NCBI GenBank assembly: GCA_008360955.1
Contig: LUCM01002871.1
Coordinates: forward strand, 192,979 to 256,978
Direction of reading: 5' to 3'
From: Fasciolopsis buskii
Taxonomy: Eukaryota > Platyhelminthes > Trematoda > Plagiorchiida > Fasciolidae
DNA: 64,000 nt
Part shown: piece after piece, positions 57,152-64,000 of the stretch
Layout: every line of letters starts with the position of its first letter
Position numbering within the stretch: the first letter of the stretch is position 1
Position numbers and translations under genes: made by a program
The notes under the pieces: generated by a model
Seen by the model: the letters and a program-made list of their open reading frames with translations, nothing else
Told to the model about the DNA's origin: nothing
The model's database searches: none

Positions 57152-60100
57152 GGACCAGGTTCATCGGCTGCTGATCAAACCTCGGTGTTAACAGGCAACT
57201 CTAGTCTCTCTACTGGTTGAAATGGCAAAGTAGTTTGCAACTTTCAGACTTACTTTCCAATTCTTTGGCTGCATGATCGGTGAGCATATCAGTGTTTTAA
57301 TGGAGGAATAACAATGAGATTTGTGTGACTCGTGAAATAATAGTCATTCGATTGAATGAATTTAATAAATTGTGTAATACCCATAAGGGTGTCGTCATCG
57401 GTTTATGTCAAACCGGAGGCAGGAGAGGAAAATTATCACATTATCGACTAGGAATACATGACTAAACTGATCGTCAGATCCGACCTAAACAAAATGCTAT
57501 CATGTGTGCATACACTGTTTGATATCCTATCAAAGTAAGCCTTTTACAGTCAAACTAGACCGTCAGTATTCGAAAACCTGTCTGGATTTCGACTTCATTT
57601 ACACTTCCTCATCTGGTTACACACATGCCTAGAAAGCGACTGAAATTGTTTTATGCCAAAGAAATTCGTAGGTGGACTAGTAAATGCTCGAATTCTCTCA
57701 TCTTTTACATTTTGATTTCTTTATTTAAGAAAAAAACAGTTTGTACTGTTTTTATGGGAAAGGAGTCACGGCCAACAAAGGGCTACCAAGTGGACAGGTT
57801 GACCGACTTTGGGATGATTCCAGTCCGCGACTTTAATCGCTTGATCATCTCGGGTCAACTATACTCAACGCGCATGAAGATCTAGGCGACATCTTCAACA
57901 AAGACTGATATCCAAAATGTCGGCTCTTGGTGATAAAATGGCCTTCATTCATCGATTCATACATGATTGCTATTGCTCTTCGACTTAGATAGAATAAAGA
58001 TAGCTGCGTCACAGAATAGTTGGGCATACTTTGGTGTGTTTTCAAACCACAACCAATGTGCAGTTCACACAGAGAAGTTTATTCACTAAAGGGGTCATAA
58101 ACGAGGAAGAAACCAAGATCAGCAGAAATTTATCCAATCCTGATTACTTTTCTATCGTTATCACAACCGTACGAGCGTTCTAACATTGCTCAGGCTCTAG
58201 TTCATCTTGATAACTAGCTACGGTTACCCAGTTACAGTGACAACACATGTTCACTTCTTTCCTACCACTTTTGTGACATAAAACACCGTAAGTTTGGAGA
58301 CAGAAAAACAAATGGACATTGATTCAGTTATCTTCATTCTCCACCGGGCAAGGAAATAATGAAATGTCCCAAATCAAATAAGCGTAATAACCTTTTCATG
58401 TTACTTCGATTAACGTAGAAGAAACATTCTAGTTTGGCAAAAGTAGCATGAAGCCATCACTAGACCGACAAATCACCAAGAAATCCGTGATAGATGTATG
58501 TTCGAAAATGTTGCAGTCAAACTCGATACCCTCGAGGCCGTTCACGTTCACGCTCACGCGTACATTCAAAACTCAACCGGTGTATGCCAGAAAGAAACAC
58601 CTGACATTTCGATCAAGTTGAAGTATGGTGTGTAGTGTGCCACAGTACACTCAACTTTGTTGTACGGCTGTGAGACAGACTCCGAGTACTCAAAATATTC
58701 TTTGCTCGGAGATTTTTGATCATCGTTTTTGGAGAAACGACCAAATGAGCAATGCAAACATTAGAAATCAAGTTTTAGGTCACGGTTGGTAGAATATTCC
58801 TATCACAGAGTAACTGCCTTCGTTCATCGGGTCGCGTATTGCTTATGGCAAATCCATGCATCTTTTCTGGAGTGGAAGGAACCGGCTGAAGGTCAGCAGA
58901 TGACTTGTACCGTGGACTGAGAAAATGTGCAGTGAACTAGGGCAAATAATATGCCTTTTCCTCGTTATCTGATTCCAAGTGATCCGCCAGCTGATTGACT
59001 CGAGACACTAAACGATTTGGAATCGAGCTGTGAACAAACGAGATGGTATTGTCACTTTTATCCTTAGCCAATCAAAACCGAACACGTATTTTTCTGCGAT
59101 CTGCAATGTAACCTACTCGACAAAGCATGCGGAAATTTATTAACTTGATTACTGTAGAACTAATAAGCGAATAACCATTTGATAGATTAGTGACAATCAA
59201 GCACATGAATCAAACACCCCGGGATTTTTTTTTTTCATATCGAACTACGAAGGTCACCAAATGCGCAACAAATGATAGACATGATTCTAGAAGAACAAAG
59301 TTCTGAGTCTGAAGAACGAGCTAAGTCTTACTGTCATCTATTTTTACGTGATATTTCATTCAATTGGTAACAGTGGATGTCAACATTCACATACTAGTAG
59401 GGCGTTATTTTCCATAATGTTCAAACGCAACCGCGATTTATTTGGTGAGAACAAAATGAATCTCGTTCATTCTTACCCATGGCAGCCCTGAGAACGGCTA
59501 TCAGGAAACGTGTATCAGAAAAATAATGAATTCAATCGCTGCAAGATTTTCGCGATATTTTAGAAATTGTCTTGTTTAACACTGTGGGTGAAAAATAAGA
59601 ATGTTACTGAAACTTGATTATAGTTTATGCAAAGGCAAAATCGCAGTCTCTAGTAATATTGTCATCCAAAGCAATTGTTCTCTGAGGCGCGAATATTTGC
59701 TTTTAAAGTCGATAGCCCAGGGTACAGTCAACAGTTTCTATACAAGAAAAACGGCAAACTTGGTTTGTTTACTAGATCATGCTACTGAAATGTAAAACGA
59801 GTTGCACATGAAAGCCTCGAATTTGGCTATAAAGTGGCTCGGTGCAATATGCAAGTAACCTCTAAAACTGTTCCGGTTTGGCGAACTTCCTAAAGCGATT
59901 GTCGAATTTTGTTTGAGTGTATTACTAACACACCCACGGCAGCGTTGGCTTGAACAAAATAGCAAAGACATCACTTCTATTTGTCCAGTTAAGCATTAAA
60001 GAAAGAAGATGAATACTGTGGACATTTAAGGCGACTCGATAAGGAATCCAAGTGGTCATGACAGAAGTATTTCTATTCTCGACAGTGTCCACTGCAGTCT

Positions 60101-63100
60101 TTTATCGGTCAGCACTCGTGTGCCATGGTTAATCCCTCAAACTCATCTGTCCCTGGTTGTTAAAGACCAAAAGACGAGCCACCCTGCAAAGCAGTGAAAG
60201 AATTCATCTATAGCAGACTGGTCTTCAACGGAAATCGCACTCAGTGATGCATGTCATAAACCTATTTCGCTCATCAACCGCAGTACTCGAGTCTTGGAGA
60301 TTCATATCGTTCGAAAAACTATCCAATGCATGATTCGGGATTAACGCTAATCTATTTGACTGTCACGTTCGGTTCCGCATCCGTTGTACCAGTTCGCCTG
60401 AAATTACGGTCAGAGTCACTTGGCCAGAACAGACCGACGTTTCTCAAAACAAGTGTGAGTATATTTCAGAATAGTCGATCAGATCGATGGTATAAAACAC
60501 AACAGACATTCCCCTGGTTGTGGCCTGAGGCAAGCAATTGAAGAATATGTGAGAGCAATCAAACACGTAGATGGTTTCTTTGTATCGCCCAAATTTTGTT
60601 ATGTAATAATAACCCAAAGATGCTACGGCCCCGCGAGGTTATGACAGTCAGATTACGTAACCCATATTTGTCGCCCATAGTTTGTTTTCAAAGACCTCGC
60701 GTTCTTCATGGAGATAACCACAGTTCTTTAAACCGTGGAACTTAAATATTGTGTTCTTTTGTTGCAGCAGGTAACGTAAAATTATGTCATCCTCGCTCTG
60801 TTTTGGGTAAGCGACCGAAGACGGCAATGCGAAATGTTAACATCCCGCAGTGTTGGTCTTCTCACTGTGCTGTTCCGATGACTCTGTCGAAATGTCAGAA
60901 ACATCGTGAGTATAGCTCGTCATTTCTCGTCGGTGTGCGCTGGTACGTCATTTGGGCGACAGCTGAGTGGCCCGTCTAAAACGTACCGTACTGGATCCAA
61001 AGTAACGTGTTTCATCTCATTCTTGGCTAGAGTTGAAACGGTAGTAGAAATTTTAGTTGTCAAATTAAACGCTTGACACCTTACTCGATTTCAAGGCAAT
61101 CGATCAATTTGAACAGTGACGCTTCGTGCACTATACTATTTCCTACAGAATTTTGTCAAAACTATTAGAAATTATTTTTAAACTACTTGAAAATACTATT
61201 CAGCTGACTTCTTAAGATCTCGTTTGCATAGACTCGAAATGTAGCACATTCTTCACAGCACATCTGTGCAAGTACGACGTATCGTGCACCAATTACCTAC
61301 GCATTGTTGTTCAATCTGCGTGAAGATGTACTACTGCTAAGTCATGTAAAGTCGAGACATGTTCTTATTCAATTTGGAATAATTCTAAGATAATTCCAAC
61401 ATAACGATGGAAATGTTATGGAAAACTGTGCTATTCAGTGAATACATATTAGCAGTCGTTTTGTTAGAACAAAAAATTAGCCGCCGATATTCGTATAGAT
61501 TTCCGTGTAAACAGATTTTCTAATTTTATCAGGTGTTCGAAATGTCATCCGATGTTCGGCGCAATTCGCTGTCAGTGTCTTAATCAGGAAGTTCGATTCA
61601 GTAGGCTGTGCACATGACAAAAGGTCCGATCTGCAATCGCCGAATGTTGTGTAAATAAAACCGTTGTGAAATCCGTTCAACATCACAAACCATTTGGCTC
61701 AGGAGAATGACGTGTATTCTACTACCACTGGTCACGTTTTAAACCGATTCCATTGCAAGCGAATCATTTTAACCCAGATTTCTTACTGAACGAGAGATAT
61801 TTTGGACTTTATTCAGTTTTCTTGTATCGATTGGATGACGGCGTTTTTGGACTTATATCAATCCTTTCTACATGGAGATACGTTGTTAGGCTCTGACGGA
61901 ATTGATAAACAATGTGTTTTTACCAAAATGTCTCTATGCCATATAACACTCGAACAGTTTGAGTAAATGTGGATGAAGTAATTCTCTGGAAATAAATCCT
62001 CCCAAGAGGTAGCGCATGCATGATCACCAAGTCCATCAGGTATCACGAGATATTGGAACACTGGTTCTACTCTGTCGTAAAATACAAACGGAGAGAATAA
62101 GCTCGTTTTGATATCGTCAAGTGATTCGTCCGTTGATGCTAATCCCGGTCAGACGGACAGGGAATTTTGTTTGCTAGTCAAAAGGGGAAAGTTACTCACA
62201 GCGAGCCAAACATCAACTAACTACCAAGTTGCCTGACAATGACTGATTTTTGAATTGAGTATTTGATATAAAAAGGCATACATATTAATTTTCACAAACG
62301 AGGAGTTTCATTTTAGGATTCAAACCTCAGCAAAATATTATAAGAGTTCCTAATCTGGTTCGAACGCAAGTAACATTCAGACACGATTCGGTTTTGCTGA
62401 TTCGCTTTTATACCTAAATTATCCATTGTTTTACGCTGGCCGTGTAATCATGGACAAATATAGAATCGCCATAAAATTACCAACGAAGTCTCGCAAAATC
62501 AAGTCGTGCTTTTTGTCCATCGCTCATACTTTACGGTCATTTTGAAGTACAACTATGCCATTTTAGCGACTGCTAAACAAACACTGCGTACTAAATGATC
62601 GAAATGCATTTGCTCGTCCAAAAGTGATAGGAATAACGCCCGATATTTGGGCTTATCGCTTAGTCGCCTCGGACAAATGGCCAAACTACAGAGCACCGCA
62701 TCGTCCTGACGTCTGGCCAATGGCACTCACGATGCCCGACCGAGGTTTGGCCTAGTTCTTCTCACTAGGAGTTTGAGAAGACGTGTGACCAATCATGCAC
62801 TAATGGCTGATACATACGATTGGCCAATAAAATTCACCAGAGGTGAACAAGATTTACAACACTCGCTTGTCCCCAAACGAAACTTACAAGTTTTTATTTC
62901 AGTGTTATATTTTTCTGAATTCAATCTTGAAATAGTATAGATCATTTGTTCCAATTTGAATCTGATCCCTACGCAAGGCTTATGACGAAGTGAAATAGGT
63001 TGACTTGACGCGAGTCCAATCCATTAGTTCCCAATGCCTGATGCGATGCCGAAATTTTGCAAACCTGTGTTGGTGTTTTTCTGGCTCGTGTGGCCAAAGA

Positions 63101-64000
63101 CCGAACGATTCGCGTATCTGATTCACGTCTCACCTAACCTGTGTTCGCGCAACGGTCCCACGGTCAGAGCCCGTTCACTGAGGTCTTTTGGGGCTTGCCT
63201 ATTCGACGGCTTTCCAGAGAACACATAGCTCTTGATCATGGGATGATAAGAGTTCTTGTTGGGCGTTTGCAGTAGGGACGACTATTGATGTAGCAACATG
63301 TAGAAAACTCAGTTACCCAAGCTCACAGACCGATCAACTAATTCGTCAAACTTGAACGTTCCATCCAACTCACAGGCAAACAGTATGCACTCTATGAGCT
63401 CAGAAGCAACAAGAACGTCGAGGACAGCCACGTTTGAGCAGAAAGCAAACTCATAGTCGCACGATGGCAGCCATCGTCCGGCTTACGTGTGCTGCCGTGA
63501 CGTCTCCTTGGTACAACTGGTCGTATTTGGAAGCACAAGAAACTATGGGTTGACGGCATTCTGTGCGACAGAAAATTAGGCGTGTTTTAGTCAAACGCGA
63601 AAATGGTGCAAATTTATCCCACCCGTGTGGGTAATTTAATGCCCGTGGCCTGCGTATTCACGTGGAAACCAGTACCGATCATCGATACCCTAGTTATAAT
63701 GCTGTACTCAAGTGTAAATTCAAAATTCCCTGACTGTATTCGTCCATCGATACTCCTTCATATTTTCCATTCGCTAAACGAATATGATCGCCCGGGAATG
63801 GACAGACTGGCGTGCCCAAATATTGAATGGCTATTTCGAAAACGAGGCATATTTCTGTGGCTTACCGTTTTCTTTTATTGTGGAAACTGTAATTGTAAAT
63901 TTATTTCTCATTAGTTTTTGTTTTCCCGCATCAGTTTGACGTGAAATTATGCATCAAAACAAGATCATACGATAACGTACTGCATTGCGAAAGTTGGGTC
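57152..64000. other. 6.8 kb with no recognised gene
   Basis: Short frames on both strands only. An acceptor-like TTTTTATTTCAG at 62892-62903 has no convincing exon. CCAAT-type boxes recur near 62718-62826. A palindrome CGATGGC-A-GCCATCG lies at about 63461-63475. A 103-codon frame at 63603-63914 is unsupported. No copies of the window's repeats were seen here. Confidence 0.35.

Noticed and set aside
57003..57191. Frame with a long isoleucine run
   Set aside because: Translation of an ATC/ATT microsatellite.
1..64000. CRISPR arrays, bacterial operons, phage genes, rRNA
   Set aside because: No regularly spaced repeats, Shine-Dalgarno-led gene rows or rRNA-like sequence were seen; the DNA is eukaryotic in character.

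Overview
This window looks like intron- and repeat-rich animal DNA, most likely from a parasitic flatworm, probably a digenean fluke. The reasons are: AT-rich sequence with no bacterial-style gene packing, several tRNA-derived short interspersed elements (SINEs), hammerhead-ribozyme-like repeats and Penelope-like terminal repeats of the kind known from trematodes, long (TA)n tracts, and fossils of Ty3/gypsy, LINE and Tc1/mariner elements. The species call is inference; nothing here fixes it. I could not recognise any intact host gene. Most open frames are short and behave like chance frames, so the coding entries are low-confidence candidate exons, chosen for splice signals, length or a family resemblance.

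Layout. 0-6 kb: an old tRNA-like SINE, a Penelope-like repeat and two candidate exons. 6.1-6.5 kb and 17.66-18.16 kb: two copies of a (TA)n-edged repeat with inverted arms, each arm carrying a type I hammerhead-like core; a diverged relative lies at 46.9-47.2 kb. 8.9-11.3 kb: a minus-strand Ty3/gypsy RNase H fossil and a Tc1/mariner-like fragment that ends at a (TA)n tract. 11.8-14.4 kb: two further Penelope-like repeats and a second SINE family (SINE-B) running into a 488-base assembly gap (14391-14878). 15.1 kb: a possible MITE. 18.7-19.6 kb: a LINE reverse-transcriptase fossil with its YMDD box changed to FMND. 19.6-27.6 kb: nothing recognised. 27.6-32.6 kb: a possible exon, an ACT microsatellite, a well-preserved tRNA-like SINE, two Penelope-like copies, a tRNA-Met-like relic and a striking palindromic SINE-B copy. 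33.6-37.8 kb: the best-bounded candidate exon, a Ty3/gypsy RT-RNase H fossil and a frame resembling part of a GLI-type zinc-finger block. 39-48 kb: a second hammerhead-like family, nested hairpins, a cysteine-rich frame below a CCAAT cluster, a rearranged Penelope-like repeat, and a cluster of SINE-B copies including an exact 258-base duplication beside a single N. 49.3-50.0 kb: the longest uninterrupted frame. 53.5-53.9 kb: a LINE endonuclease fossil. The last 10 kb is mostly unrecognised.

The most interesting theme is self-cleaving-RNA chemistry scattered through repeats. Three distinct repeat families carry a CUGANGA ... stem II ... GAAA arrangement. In the best family the copies have different lesions, so the shared consensus looks like a working hammerhead although no single copy in this window is intact.
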